A stretch of 64,000 nt of DNA, from positions 1-64,000 of the forward strand of contig NZ_SOHK01000012.1 in NCBI RefSeq assembly GCF_004404055.1. Direction: 5' to 3'. Both the position numbers and the translations under genes were made by a program. Within the stretch, counting starts at the first letter, position 1, and each line of letters begins with the position of its first letter. Positions 17,646-26,786 of the stretch are shown here, piece after piece. The stretch comes from Cryobacterium ruanii. GTDB lineage: Bacteria; Actinomycetota; Actinomycetes; Actinomycetales; Microbacteriaceae. The notes below the pieces were generated by a model that saw only the letters and a list, made by a program, of their open reading frames with translations, did no database searches and was not told the DNA's origin.

Positions 17646-18308
17646 ATGACATTTCAACTTGCGTCTCTCGACATGGCCGGCACCACCATTAATGAGGGCG
17701 GAATCGTTTATCGAGTGATGCGCGAGCAACTCGAATCTGCAATTGGCCGTGCGATTGACGATTCCGTAATTTCACGCTGGAACGGAACGTCGAAGCGCAC
17801 CGCAATCGTCGGCGTGCTCGACGAACTTGGCATTGACGGCGTAGATGCAGACGCCCTATACGCCCATTTCCTGGTGGCGCTGGCCGCCCGATACGAGTCC
17901 GAACCTCCGACGCTTTTCCCCGGTGTGCGTGAGTCTGTCGCTGAACTGCGATCCCGCGGTGTGAAGGTCGCCCTCCAGACCGGCTATACACGAGACATCG
18001 CCGAATCTCTCATGCGTTCCGCGAGATGGGAACTCGATGCAGTGGATGCGCTGGTGACCGCCGACGACGTCGCCGAATCGCGTCCAGCTCCATACATGAT
18101 CTTCCGCACAATGGAGGCCACCGGGGTAACCGATGTCCGACGGGTGCTTGTTGCCGGCGACACCGTCAACGACCTGCGCGCTGGAACGAATGCCGGCGCC
18201 GGTTACGTCGTGGGCGTACTGACGGGGGCGCATGATGTCACGCGACTCGGCGAGGAGGAGCACACTCACCTGTTGCCGAGTCTCGCCACCATGGCCGAGC
18301 TCCGTTGA
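17646..18308 (+). CDS. Phosphonatase-like HAD hydrolase (TIGR03351 type)
   Basis: 220 residues of the HAD superfamily. Motif I is LDMAGTT near residue 9, the Asp-x-Ala-Gly-Thr-Thr form found in phosphonoacetaldehyde hydrolase; motif II is ALQTGYTRD near residue 103; motif IV is VAGDTVNDLRAGTNAGAG near residue 168. This matches the PhnX-like TIGR03351 clade, predicted to cleave the C-P bond of the aldehyde made by the partner oxidoreductase. The start is ATG 17646, 31 nt behind gntR, in the same direction. The cap region lacks an obvious phosphonatase-type Lys, as is usual in this clade, so the substrate probably differs from phosphonoacetaldehyde. Confidence 0.8.
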   Translation: MTFQLASLDMAGTTINEGGIVYRVMREQLESAIGRAIDDSVISRWNGTSKRTAIVGVLDELGIDGVDADALYAHFLVALAARYESEPPTLFPGVRESVAELRSRGVKVALQTGYTRDIAESLMRSARWELDAVDALVTADDVAESRPAPYMIFRTMEATGVTDVRRVLVAGDTVNDLRAGTNAGAGYVVGVLTGAHDVTRLGEEEHTHLLPSLATMAELR

Positions 18309-18900
18309 TCACACTCCGAGTAGAACGACTCAATTCACTCGGAAACTGAAGATGAATAAGGAAGCGGTTTACGCGCGATGCTAAGCAATCGCGAAGCCCG
18401 TGTTCGGTCAGGTCCACACACGCTAAGGAAGATTCGTGCTTCTGCGCGGGTTGAAGCGAGCCGCCCACGAGTGACACTTGGCCGCCGCTTGCCACAATCT
18501 GATGAAGCTGCACGTCATTCAAACCGAGTCGTTCGTTCCCGCGCAATCCTCGCTGACGGCCCGACCAGTGTGCTAGAAGACAGGGCAAGGCCCACCTCAC
18601 GGCCGGTCTCTACCCTGCGTGAGGCCGTCATGTTGCTCGCCCTGTTTTCGGCCTGAACTAGACCGACGAGACGCCGAGGACCGTTTCGATGGACGCAGCG
18701 TTGGACCGCACGTTGTGGAATCAATATCGAATAGGGATCACTGCCCCACGCGCCGATGCGATGCGATCCGATCCGATCCGGCAAGATCGTCCTGGCCTCA
18801 AGTGGAGACACACGTACATTGACATCTCGATTGGACGACCTTGTGAGGGAAACGCAGTTATCGCTGCAAAAAGAATGACAATCATTCTTGCCGACGGGCT
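18309..18900. other. Gene-free stretch after the phosphonate cluster
   Basis: About 590 bp without a convincing gene; small open frames overlap on both strands. It contains a nested inverted repeat (18580-18645) and a short pentamer repeat (CGATG twice then CGATC three times, 18754-18778). It probably separates the cluster from the IS debris that follows. Confidence 0.4.
18580..18649 (+). terminator. Nested inverted repeat with T-run
   Basis: The outer arms are ACAGGGC (18580-18586) and GCCCTGT (18639-18645), the inner arms CCTCACG and CGTGAGG (to 18624), and TTTT follows. The shape fits a terminator or a mobile hairpin element; it lies about 270 bp after the HAD gene. Confidence 0.4.
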
Positions 18901-19250
18901 ACAGGTCGGGTCAAGACGAACCTCCGCCATCGGTACCAGGAGGCCCTCGCTGACGGGTCCTGGCTAGCGACGATCATCCCGACCTCCGGCACGCGGCGGC
19001 AGTCGACGACACCGGTGACGGTTCGGGTCGTGGACTACACGATCGACGACGGACGCGACAATCCTGATCCCTACCGGCTACTGACCACGATCCTGGATCC
19101 GGCTGAGGCCTCGGCCGAGGAACTCGCGACCGTGTACTCCGAACGGTGGGAGATTGAGACGGTGTTTGACGAGTTGAAAACCTACCAACGCGGCCTGCAC
19201 ATGGTGCTGCGGTCCAAATCCCCGGCCCCAGTCAAGCAGGAAATCTGGGG
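18901..19250 (+). pseudogene. IS4-family transposase fragment
   Basis: One frame (18901 to about 19250) gives the C-terminal catalytic part of an IS4-type DDE transposase: YQEALADGSWLATI, RVVDYTIDDG, YRLLTTILDPAEASAEELA and YSERWEIETVFDELKTY with the catalytic Glu of the Y-x2-R-W-x-I-E motif. The N-terminal half with both Asp residues and the end after LRSKSPAPVKQEIWG are missing. No inverted repeats could be matched, so this is a relic. After 19250 the frame continues into unrelated sequence. Confidence 0.65.
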
Positions 19251-19627
19251 CCAAACAGTGTCGGGGAGCAGGGTGCCTAGCTGGGGTGTACCCAAAACGG
19301 ACGTCAGGGATCCAGGCCTGCCCGTGTCAGATTGGGATCCAATCCCGGTTTTCTTGACACCAACACCCAATCGCCTTAGACCCTTGTCAAGGGCGTGGCA
19401 GCAAACCAGCCGGCGAAAGGTGCGGCCATCTATGGGGCGCATCACCCGCGGACCTTAACGGAGTTGCTCGTGGCCTCGGCTGTGGCGCGGGTCCGTTGGT
19501 CCCCATGCCGCGGATCACTGAAGATCCGTTTGCTAGGCTTCGACCCGTTCGCCGGACATCTCAAGTTCCCATTTGAAGTACCCGGCTATTTCGCGCGTCT
19601 CGCCTGCCTGTCCGCTAGTCTCCAACT
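19251..19627. other. Unassigned sequence between IS relic and next gene
   Basis: No gene is supported. The frame of the IS relic stays open to 19458, but the residues there are not transposase-like. This looks like the far side of a deletion or insertion junction plus the upstream region of the 19628 gene. Confidence 0.35.
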
Positions 19628-20953
19628 GTGACCTCGAGCCAGATTTTCTTGAGCTTCTTCATCGGTCTGCTGACCGCGGCCATGGCTGGAACAGTTTCGT
19701 ACCTCTGGAGGCGTCATCAGCAGAGTGTCTTCACTACGACTGGATCGCTAAGGTTCCGGGACACGTTTCGTCACCGTTCGGGGTTCTTGATCGCGTTGAT
19801 CGGCTTGGTGTTCGGATTTGCGGCCTGGGGCTTCATCGCTTCTGTCGGGGACACGGGCGGTGGCAACAATGCGGCCAGCATCCCTCCCTCAAGCGCCCAT
19901 GGAGGCGTGGTAGTTCAGATCCCCGACCCCCAGCCCACTACGACGTTTTCGCCGGCCGAGTGGGGTCCGAGTCGTGACACGGTGTCGTCGCTTTCGCGGA
20001 ACTCGGTCGTCACGATCAACGCAATGTTGGACAACCCCGTACGCGGTGACGAACGCAACTTCGCGCAGGTCAGAGGACTGGATGAAGCCAATAGCGAGTA
20101 TGGGGACCAGATGATTGTTCGACCTGGGTTGGTCTATGTCGGCGTGTTCCATTTTGCCAACGACGCAAGCCCGGATTCCCCAGGATCGATTGCGAACGAT
20201 ACGCACATCCGAATCCAGATGCCTGGCGTGGCGACCGGTGCAGCCGGTGCGCGGGGAATAATTTCCTCAAGCAACGCCGCTCCCTCTGAGGTGTGGGACG
20301 GGTTCACCGTGCTCTTCGACTCACCTGCGGATCAATACGCCCTCCGGTATGTTCAAGGGTCGGCGACTATTCACTCAGGCGGTCCCGTTAACGGGACCCC
20401 ACTCAGCGACGACATCTTCGTTGGGGGCGTCCTTCTCGGGTGTGACGCCCTTGATGGCAAACTCGGCCCTGCCCCGGAGTGCGAGGGGTTTGTGACATTC
20501 AGGTTTCGCGTCGACCAGCCGGACTTCGACGTCATAGTCGAAGCCCGCCAGAAGGGAACGGACGCGGCCTATATGGACAACGTCGAGGTGAGTGCTGGCG
20601 ATGTGGTTCAGGTCAGAGTGACGTATCAGAATCAGGGAACGACCCAGCAGGACAAGGTCGGGTTGCGAGTCAGACTTCCCGAAGGGTTCCGGTATGTGCG
20701 CGAGTCCTCAGAAATTGCGAACGAAACAACGGGCGGAAAATACAGGAAAACGATAGACGGCATCGCTACCACCGGCTACAACATTGGCAGCTATCAGCCC
20801 CGCGGGAACGCATTCTTTAAATTTGACGTCATGGTCGATGACCCTGGAAAAGCGCCATTCGTCGGGCCGTGGCTGACCGTCGATGACTTCGCCACAGCGG
20901 CAACCACCGGCGAAACGAAGGGCGTCCCGTTGACGTTCATATCGGTGCGATAG
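19628..20953 (+). CDS. Membrane-anchored protein with a DUF11-like extracellular domain
   Basis: 441 residues from GTG 19628. There are two membrane helices (about residues 4-26 and 52-74), a Pro/Ser/Thr linker, then a large extracellular part. Residues about 315-400 (VSAGDVVQVRVTYQNQG, VGLRVRLPEGFRYVRES, YNIGSYQPRGNAFFKFDVMV) follow the DUF11/conserved-repeat pattern of beta-sandwich surface proteins. No enzyme motif is seen. Its role is unknown; a surface or signalling function is only a guess. It is a lone gene with more than 600 bp of non-coding DNA behind it. Confidence 0.6.
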   Translation: MTSSQIFLSFFIGLLTAAMAGTVSYLWRRHQQSVFTTTGSLRFRDTFRHRSGFLIALIGLVFGFAAWGFIASVGDTGGGNNAASIPPSSAHGGVVVQIPDPQPTTTFSPAEWGPSRDTVSSLSRNSVVTINAMLDNPVRGDERNFAQVRGLDEANSEYGDQMIVRPGLVYVGVFHFANDASPDSPGSIANDTHIRIQMPGVATGAAGARGIISSSNAAPSEVWDGFTVLFDSPADQYALRYVQGSATIHSGGPVNGTPLSDDIFVGGVLLGCDALDGKLGPAPECEGFVTFRFRVDQPDFDVIVEARQKGTDAAYMDNVEVSAGDVVQVRVTYQNQGTTQQDKVGLRVRLPEGFRYVRESSEIANETTGGKYRKTIDGIATTGYNIGSYQPRGNAFFKFDVMVDDPGKAPFVGPWLTVDDFATAATTGETKGVPLTFISVR

Positions 20954-21575
20954 CCGCGCAAAGCACGCTCGTCGTCGGAGTCGGCTAATCCGGCCACTCG
21001 AAGGAAAAAGAGAACCCTGCCAGAAAAATCAGAAAGTTACAGTCTGGACGTGTCGCACCAGGGCCGAGAACACGCGCGCTGGACGGGTTTTCCCATCATC
21101 ACACAATCAAAATGCCTCACTCTTTGTCGCACGTAGATTAAATGACTGGTTACCTGACAATTTCTGCACCCATTGAGGTTACGATCGTGTTGTCACGTAA
21201 TCGAACGTATAAATGACACAGGTCGAGCATGGGTTTGAGTGCCCGCTAGCCGAACCCCCTACGGGACAGTGAGGCTGTGCAGTGCGACAGGGTTGGCAGT
21301 GTTCGCGTAACTCTGGCCGATTAGTGGGTTGAAACCAGCGCCTGGCCGACGATGCGGGTCCGTTGGTACACACCGGGTTTGGATTCGGAATGGTTGAGGC
21401 TCCGGATCGAGCCTGGGAGAACTCTGCGGCGGGTTCGGAATTTCCCGGCAGCCCTTACCGTCACGTGTCTCCAACGGCGAGTCCGCGGCTGACAGCACGC
21501 GCGTCCTGAATCGATCCGGAGCCCCTGACGCCACAGGAAAAATATTCACCGCGTCAATGTCTAGCGCTCACGTAG
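20954..21575. other. Non-coding stretch before the PadR gene
   Basis: About 620 bp with no protein-like frame. It contains one copy of the dispersed hairpin repeat (21249-21270). The 21110-21220 part is AT-rich for this genome. Confidence 0.4.
21249..21270 (+). repeat. Dispersed hairpin repeat, copy 1
   Basis: Contains GCCGAACCCCCTACGGGAC, the core shared with the copies at 29841 and 35172. It lies in a gene-free stretch. The left end reads GCTA instead of CGTAA, so the stem is weaker here. Confidence 0.6.
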
Positions 21576-21601
21576 TTACTGTGTAAATATTTACCCAGTA
21601 A
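21576..21601. promoter_or_regulatory. PadR operator candidate
   Basis: A 26-bp dyad: TTACTG (21576-21581), the perfect palindrome TAAATATTTA (21584-21593) and CAGTAA (21596-21601), broken only by two non-matching dinucleotides. It lies 15 nt before the PadR start codon and is AT-rich, so it probably overlaps the promoter. PadR proteins typically bind such dyads at their own gene. Confidence 0.6.
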
Positions 21602-21616
21602 TCACTGGAGGTTGAC

Positions 21617-22219
21617 ATGTCCATCCGCCTAAGTCTTCTCGCGATCCTCGACCAGGGACCCTGCTACGCCTATCAGCTGCGCGTCGAATTCGACCGACGC
21701 ACCGGCTCGACGTGGCCGGTCAATGTCGGCCAGATCTACACCACTATCGAACGTCTCGAGCGCGACGGCTTCATCGAGCGGACGGGCGCCGAGGACCACG
21801 AGCAGGTGCATTACCGGATCACTCCAGAGGGACATGTGGAGGTTCAGCACTGGCTCGGCTCGCCCGTTGTGCGATCCGGCGCGGCCCGCGACGAGCTTGC
21901 TATCAAATTGGCGATCGCCGTCACGCTGCCAGGTGTCGATATAGCCGCGATTATCCAGACGCAGCGCGCGTCGACTCTGCGCACGTTGCAGGACCTCACC
22001 CGAACCAAGCGCACTACGAACAACCCGGAATCGTCGGAGGACATGGCTTGGCTTCTCGTCGTTGACTCCTTGATTTTCGCGGCCGAGGCAGAAATTCGAT
22101 GGCTCGATCACTCGGAGGCTCGTCTAGAGCGGGCCGCAGTGCAGGGCGTCGCGAAGCCGGTGCCGTTGAGTGACGAGCCGATACGGCGTGGCCGGCCGGC
22201 AAAGGCGGTGAAACTGTGA
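21617..22219 (+). CDS. PadR-family repressor of an ABC exporter
   Basis: 200 residues: an N-terminal winged helix (LSLLAILDQGPCYAYQLRVEF, GQIYTTIERLERDGFI) at residues 4-60 and a C-terminal helical dimerisation part (residues about 80-175), so a PadR subfamily-2-like protein. GGAGG lies 6 nt before ATG 21617. Its stop overlaps the ABC ATPase start by 4 nt, so repressor and exporter form one coupled operon, the usual arrangement of PadR with MacB-type exporters. A strong dyad directly upstream suggests autorepression. Confidence 0.85.
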   Translation: MSIRLSLLAILDQGPCYAYQLRVEFDRRTGSTWPVNVGQIYTTIERLERDGFIERTGAEDHEQVHYRITPEGHVEVQHWLGSPVVRSGAARDELAIKLAIAVTLPGVDIAAIIQTQRASTLRTLQDLTRTKRTTNNPESSEDMAWLLVVDSLIFAAEAEIRWLDHSEARLERAAVQGVAKPVPLSDEPIRRGRPAKAVKL

Positions 22220-22941
22220 ACGGTGAAGACTTGCTGCGACTTGATGGCGTTTCTATGCAGTACGGCACCGGGGAAACAGCCGTGACCGCTCTTAGCGGCA
22301 TCGACCTCACCGTGGGTCGTGGAGAACTGGTGGCCGTCATGGGCGCGTCCGGATCGGGAAAGTCGACCCTCCTCACCGTTGCCGGTGGGCTCACGCAACC
22401 AACCAGCGGTGAAGTCATTGTGGAAGGCGAATGGTTGAGTACTCTCGCCCCCAAGAGGTTGGCAGCGCTGCGACGCCGTAGCCTGGGATTTATCTTCCAG
22501 GATTTCAACCTCATCCCGTCCCTGACCGCGTTGGAAAACGTCAGCCTGCCCCTCGAGTTGGACGGTGTTTCCTCGCGCCGCGCGCACCGCCCCGCCCTGG
22601 ACGCCCTCCAAGTTGTCGGTTTGGGCGATCGGGCAGACCGCTACCCGGCCGACCTGTCGGGTGGGCAGCAGCAACGCGTCGCGATCGCCCGCGCCGTCGT
22701 CGGCGGACGCTCCCTGATCCTGGCGGACGAGCCCACGGGCGCGCTGGACAGCACGACCGGGGAATCGGTTTTGCGGATGCTTCGTGAACGAATCGACGCG
22801 GGAGCCGGCGGGATCTTGGTCACCCACGATGCCCGCCACGCGGCCTGGGCAGACCGGATTGTGTTCCTCAAAGACGGCCGGGTGCTCGAGGACGCCCCCC
22901 GGATGCCGCTGTCCGACCTCCTAGGTGAGACCATCCGATGA
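22216..22941 (+). CDS. MacB/LolD-type ABC exporter ATPase
   Basis: 241 residues with Walker A GASGSGKST, Q-loop IFQDFNLIPSLTALENV, signature LSGGQQQR, Walker B LILADEPTGALDSTTG and the His of LVTHDARHA. The ADEPTGALD form and the L-NVxLP pattern are typical of the MacB/LolD/FtsE group. It starts with GTG in a 4-nt overlap with padR and overlaps the FtsX-like gene by 4 nt. It would energise a membrane mechanotransmission complex that extrudes drugs, peptides or lipoproteins; the substrate is unknown. Confidence 0.9.
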   Translation: MNGEDLLRLDGVSMQYGTGETAVTALSGIDLTVGRGELVAVMGASGSGKSTLLTVAGGLTQPTSGEVIVEGEWLSTLAPKRLAALRRRSLGFIFQDFNLIPSLTALENVSLPLELDGVSSRRAHRPALDALQVVGLGDRADRYPADLSGGQQQRVAIARAVVGGRSLILADEPTGALDSTTGESVLRMLRERIDAGAGGILVTHDARHAAWADRIVFLKDGRVLEDAPRMPLSDLLGETIR

Positions 22942-25712
22942 ATGTGGCAACCGGCGCCGGCCGGAACCGCGCCAGCGTCCTCGTCGCGTTCCGTCTGGCG
23001 CGGCGGATGGCCGTGCAAAACATCGGCCGGAGCGTCCTCGTTGTCGCTCTAATCGCCATTCCCGTCCTCGGGATGACCGGCATCGCCACCCTTGAGGCCA
23101 GCAATAACGCCACCCCCGCTGAACAGGTGCGCTTCCGTCTCGGCCAGACGGTCGCCGAAATCACCGCCTACTCACCGCCAGACAAGACCCTGACCCAAGA
23201 TCCGACCGATCCAAGCCAAACCGCGTCATCCACGGACAACACCGGCACACCCACGGGCTACGAGGCGGGCGCTGCGCTGCTTGATCCAACGACGTATGCC
23301 CCATCGGGCGACAAACTGCTGACCATCCAGCACACAACAGTCACGGCAACGACCGCCCACGGAGTCGGCTATATTCCCGCTGTCCAAGGTGAACCTTGGA
23401 ACCCAGCCTTCACGGGTAAGTGGGACATCGTCGATGGACGCGCACCCCAGAACGACAGGGAGGTGATGGTGTCGCCGGGCGCCCTGACTCGCCTTGGCGA
23501 GAACATCGGCGGGCAGCTGCTCATCACCGCGCCTGAAACGAAAACATTCACCATCGTCGGCACCCTCCAGAGCGCTGCTCTCACCACTGACGCGGACGCC
23601 GTCTATGGAATGTCCTCCGTGTTCAACGGCGTCACCCCGACCGTAGATCTCAGCGGAACCGAGTTTTATATCCCCACCGGCACCGTCGACCTGACCACCA
23701 TGGAGGAGATCAACCAAAAGGGCGGCGTCGTGTACTCTCGCGACCTGGTGCTGAATCCGCCAGCCACAGCCGACTCATCCCCCTGGGCCACGTCGGCTAC
23801 ACCGAACTACCTCATCTACACGATGCTCGCCCTGCTGGGCTGCTTCGCCCTCTTCGAGGTGTGCCTTCTGGCCGGTGCGGCCTTCGCCGTCAACGCGAGC
23901 CAGCAGCAAGTCGCGTTAGCTGTCTTGGCCAGTGTCGGAGCCGACCGAAAAACCATCTTCCGAGTCATGACTTTCGGCGGCGTCGGACTCGGCCTGATCG
24001 GCAGCCTTGTCGGCGTCGGAGCCGGCCTGGGCGTCACAGCGATCGCGCTCCGTGTCGTCGCAGCAGGACAGGCCACCCGATTCCCTGGCTTCCACGTCGA
24101 CCTGGCTGCACTCATCGGCATAGTCGTTCTTGCGACCTTCGCCGGCTGGGCGGCCGCAGCCGTTCCCGCACGGTCCGCCTCGCGGCCCGACGTCGTACGC
24201 GCTCTCCGCGGGGCTCGCCGCCCTGTCATCCCCACGCACCGACGCCCGCTGCTGGGCGGGGTACTGATCGCCGTAGGCGCAGTCGTGTCGATCGTGGGCG
24301 GGGTGATGACCGTGACCGGCGCGACACCCGTGCACGGGCTGCAGAACATCACCCTTCTGCAAGCCGGAATCGCTTTGGTCGTTGTCGGCCCCGTTACGAT
24401 GCAGATCGGCGCGATTCTGATCGCGCCGTTACTCCTGCGGATGAGCGCTCGTCTCGTCAGCCGTTTCGGCGCCGGAGCGCGCCTCGGCTCCCGCGACGCT
24501 GCTCGCAACACCGCCCGTTCCGTCCCGACCGTGTCAGCAATCATGTCCACCGTGTTCATCGCCGCGTTCGCCATGTCTCTGCTTGGCGGTGCTCAACAGC
24601 TCACGACTTCCACATACGGCTACAGCCTTCCGGTGGATTCTGCGCGGGTCACGCTCTACGGCGGCTCCTCCACCACCTCTGCATACGTGCTGGAGAACGT
24701 TGCGCCAGCCGTCAAAGACGCCATGCGATCCAGCTTCGGGACGTCGAACGTCGTCACTCTCTCGTCATCGGAGAGCCCCCTGCGCCTGAACAACAGCGGT
24801 TCAGAGGCCACCATCACGCTGCCCACGCCACGGGTGCTCGCCTCGACGGCGTGCACTCAAGACCCGACCTGCTACTCGTCCGCCCTCGAAACGGTTGGCG
24901 GCTACGCGGGCGACAAGATCTGGGTTGGCTCCGAATCCGATCTTTCCGCAATCCTCGGGCAGCCGGTCAACGCGGCAGCCGCGGCTTCGCTCCGGTCCGG
25001 CGGTGCCGTGGCTCTCTACTCATCCCTTGTTCAAAACGGTCACGCCACGTTCGACTGGTCCACGAACGACACATCGAACGTGACCAAGACCATCCAGGTG
25101 CCCGCCGTTGTCCAATCGACAAAGCATCCAGTTGACTTCCCCATCTTCATTACACCGTCGACCGCGACATCGCTCGGGATCACCTTCCGCCCCACGGCCG
25201 TCTTCGCGCAGTTCCAGTCCGCGCCCACCACCAATCAGAAAGATGCGCTCCAGCAGGCCCTTCAAGGCATTGGCAGCGGCCAGCTCGTCGCCCAAATTGA
25301 GACGGGCCCGCCGGTCTTCGCTGGCGCTGCCGGCTGGGCCCTCGTCGCTGCAGCCGGCGTGCTTGCCTTGGGTGCCTCCGCGATCGCGATCAGCCTGGCG
25401 CGTGCCGAGGGGCGCCGTGACGATGATGTTCTCACCTCCATGGGCGCTCCACCACGGCTGCGACGGCTGTTCGCCTTTTGGCACGGCATCCTCCTTGCCG
25501 GCACCGGCTCGATCATCGGGGTCGTCTTCGGTGTTGTGCCCGCCGCCGCCCTCTCTCTCGAGACCTCCCAAGCTGCTGCTGTCGTGCCCTTCGCCCCGCC
25601 GTGGGCGCAGCTTGCACTCACCGCCGTAGGTATTCCTCTGTTCATCGCTACGGGCGCATTCATCACAACACGAAGCCACTCGCGCGGCGGACGGCGCCCC
25701 ACCGTGCTCTGA
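22938..25712 (+). CDS. FtsX-like ABC exporter membrane protein
   Basis: 924 residues. There is an N-terminal membrane helix (residues about 25-48), a long extracytoplasmic domain (about 50-280), a block of membrane helices (about 290-500), a second extracytoplasmic domain (about 545-770) and a final three-helix FtsX-type block. This duplicated MacB-like layout is common in actinobacterial PadR-controlled exporters. No ATPase motif is present; the partner is the overlapping gene upstream. It is the last gene of the operon. Confidence 0.85.
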   Translation: MNVATGAGRNRASVLVAFRLARRMAVQNIGRSVLVVALIAIPVLGMTGIATLEASNNATPAEQVRFRLGQTVAEITAYSPPDKTLTQDPTDPSQTASSTDNTGTPTGYEAGAALLDPTTYAPSGDKLLTIQHTTVTATTAHGVGYIPAVQGEPWNPAFTGKWDIVDGRAPQNDREVMVSPGALTRLGENIGGQLLITAPETKTFTIVGTLQSAALTTDADAVYGMSSVFNGVTPTVDLSGTEFYIPTGTVDLTTMEEINQKGGVVYSRDLVLNPPATADSSPWATSATPNYLIYTMLALLGCFALFEVCLLAGAAFAVNASQQQVALAVLASVGADRKTIFRVMTFGGVGLGLIGSLVGVGAGLGVTAIALRVVAAGQATRFPGFHVDLAALIGIVVLATFAGWAAAAVPARSASRPDVVRALRGARRPVIPTHRRPLLGGVLIAVGAVVSIVGGVMTVTGATPVHGLQNITLLQAGIALVVVGPVTMQIGAILIAPLLLRMSARLVSRFGAGARLGSRDAARNTARSVPTVSAIMSTVFIAAFAMSLLGGAQQLTTSTYGYSLPVDSARVTLYGGSSTTSAYVLENVAPAVKDAMRSSFGTSNVVTLSSSESPLRLNNSGSEATITLPTPRVLASTACTQDPTCYSSALETVGGYAGDKIWVGSESDLSAILGQPVNAAAAASLRSGGAVALYSSLVQNGHATFDWSTNDTSNVTKTIQVPAVVQSTKHPVDFPIFITPSTATSLGITFRPTAVFAQFQSAPTTNQKDALQQALQGIGSGQLVAQIETGPPVFAGAAGWALVAAAGVLALGASAIAISLARAEGRRDDDVLTSMGAPPRLRRLFAFWHGILLAGTGSIIGVVFGVVPAAALSLETSQAAAVVPFAPPWAQLALTAVGIPLFIATGAFITTRSHSRGGRRPTVL

Positions 25713-25791
25713 CGGATCCGCTGCCACGACAACGACTTGCCGCATAGACGGGTGTGAAGCTCCGTGCAAACGACCTCGAGAGCCGACACCA

Positions 25792-25818
25792 GTAGGGGAA
25801 CGTCGTGCGGGACGCTGA
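25792..25818 (+). repeat. Dispersed hairpin repeat, copy 2 (variant)
   Basis: Reads GTAGGGGAACGTC then GTGCGGGACGC. The same layout as other copies (a short stem closed by G-C/T-G/A-T pairs, then GGGACG), with a different middle. It sits 80 bp after the exporter stop. Confidence 0.45.
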
Positions 25819-25896
25819 AACTTCGAGTTCATCGCTGATGGCCGTCTGGCCCGATGGCCACTTCGACGGGGACGTATCGGCGACGGCGATGCTCTC

Positions 25897-26211
25897 TTAG
25901 TTACCGGTGCGCGCGAAAACCAAGCTTTCGTCGACGATGCTAAGAACAATGCCGAGTTCTTCCTCGGTGCGGGGTCCGTAGATCATGAACTCTGTTCCGA
26001 AATCCTCGTACTGGTGTGGCTCCGCCCACACCTGTGCGGTGAGCTCCTTCCCTCGTGACGCTGGAAGGCAGAGGTGCAGGCTCGTGTCCGAGACGCCGTG
26101 GATATGAACGGGTTCAAGGCGTTGATTGGGGGCTAGGGAAGTTTCCGGGGCGCGTTCGGAAGGCATGTCTTCCAGAAAGACTGCGCACTTGGGAACGCCC
26201 CACGTACCCAC
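25897..26211 (-). CDS. Luciferase-domain (PF17648-like) protein, possibly truncated
   Basis: 104 residues. The part from residue 30 onward (EPVHIHGVSDTSLHLCLP, ELTAQVWAEPHQYEDFG, EFMIYGPRTEEELGIVLSIVDESLVFA) follows the small 'luciferase domain' family, whose members have a His-x-His-Gly motif, a Trp-x-Glu-Pro-His motif and a terminal YGPR helix. Family members often have 130-160 residues. Upstream in the same frame a TAA lies three codons before the GTG at 26211, so an N-terminal part may be lost, or ATG 26166 with GGAAG before it may be the start. Function in the family is not well known. Confidence 0.5.
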   Translation of the reverse strand: MGTWGVPKCAVFLEDMPSERAPETSLAPNQRLEPVHIHGVSDTSLHLCLPASRGKELTAQVWAEPHQYEDFGTEFMIYGPRTEEELGIVLSIVDESLVFARTGN

Positions 26212-26384
26212 CTGCAGTTAAAGCGCGTTCAACTGGCTCAGGCCATCGCGGTTTAAGACGATGACGAGGCCGTGTCCTCCGAACAGCCGACTCGCGCTGC
26301 TCGGCGTCTTTTGGCAAGCTGAGAGTACGTGGTTGCGTAGCGGTCACGGCTTATTCTGATGACTACTCAAGACACGAAAGTGCT

Positions 26385-26786
26385 ATGCCTCGCCTCTCAT
26401 CCTGCACGATGTCGCTCCGTCAGCTGAGCGTCGCGGGGGTCGCGCTGATTGGCGCCCTTCTCTTGGCAGGCTGCACCTTCCCCACCACTGCTCCGCCGGC
26501 CATGCCGCCAGCGAGCCCAACGACAGTCCCGATCCCCACGCCAACGCCCGACCCGATCATCGACACCGGGCCGGCAAAGGGAGCGATGGGGGAAACCGAG
26601 ACGGATGCCGAGGGCACTATCCGCTATACGACGGTCGCAGGCGACGTGGGCGGCCTCATTTGCGACCGGTTCGGCCGAGCCTACTGGCAGCTCGACCGGG
26701 AAGAGAACAACGCCGGATTCGACTGCCACACGATCCTAGGCGTTGGCGTAGTCGTCATTCCCACTACCGACGAAAAGCCACGCTGA
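26385..26786 (+). CDS. LysM-like lipoprotein
   Basis: 133 residues. The signal peptide ends in the lipobox LLLAGC (Cys about residue 30), a Pro/Thr-rich linker follows, and residues about 78-127 (RYTTVAGDVGGLICDRFG, then GVGVVVIP) show the LysM pattern: a beta strand with the V-x-x-G-D turn, a helix, and a closing strand. Such proteins sit on the outer face of the membrane and touch peptidoglycan. Two Cys in the domain (GLICDRF and GFDCHT) may form a disulphide. ATG 26409 is an alternative start. Confidence 0.6.
   Translation: MPRLSSCTMSLRQLSVAGVALIGALLLAGCTFPTTAPPAMPPASPTTVPIPTPTPDPIIDTGPAKGAMGETETDAEGTIRYTTVAGDVGGLICDRFGRAYWQLDREENNAGFDCHTILGVGVVVIPTTDEKPR

Noticed and set aside
18754-18778. 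Pentamer repeat (CGATG/CGATC) as iterons of a replication origin
   Set aside because: Only five short units, no replication gene and no AT-rich box close by.
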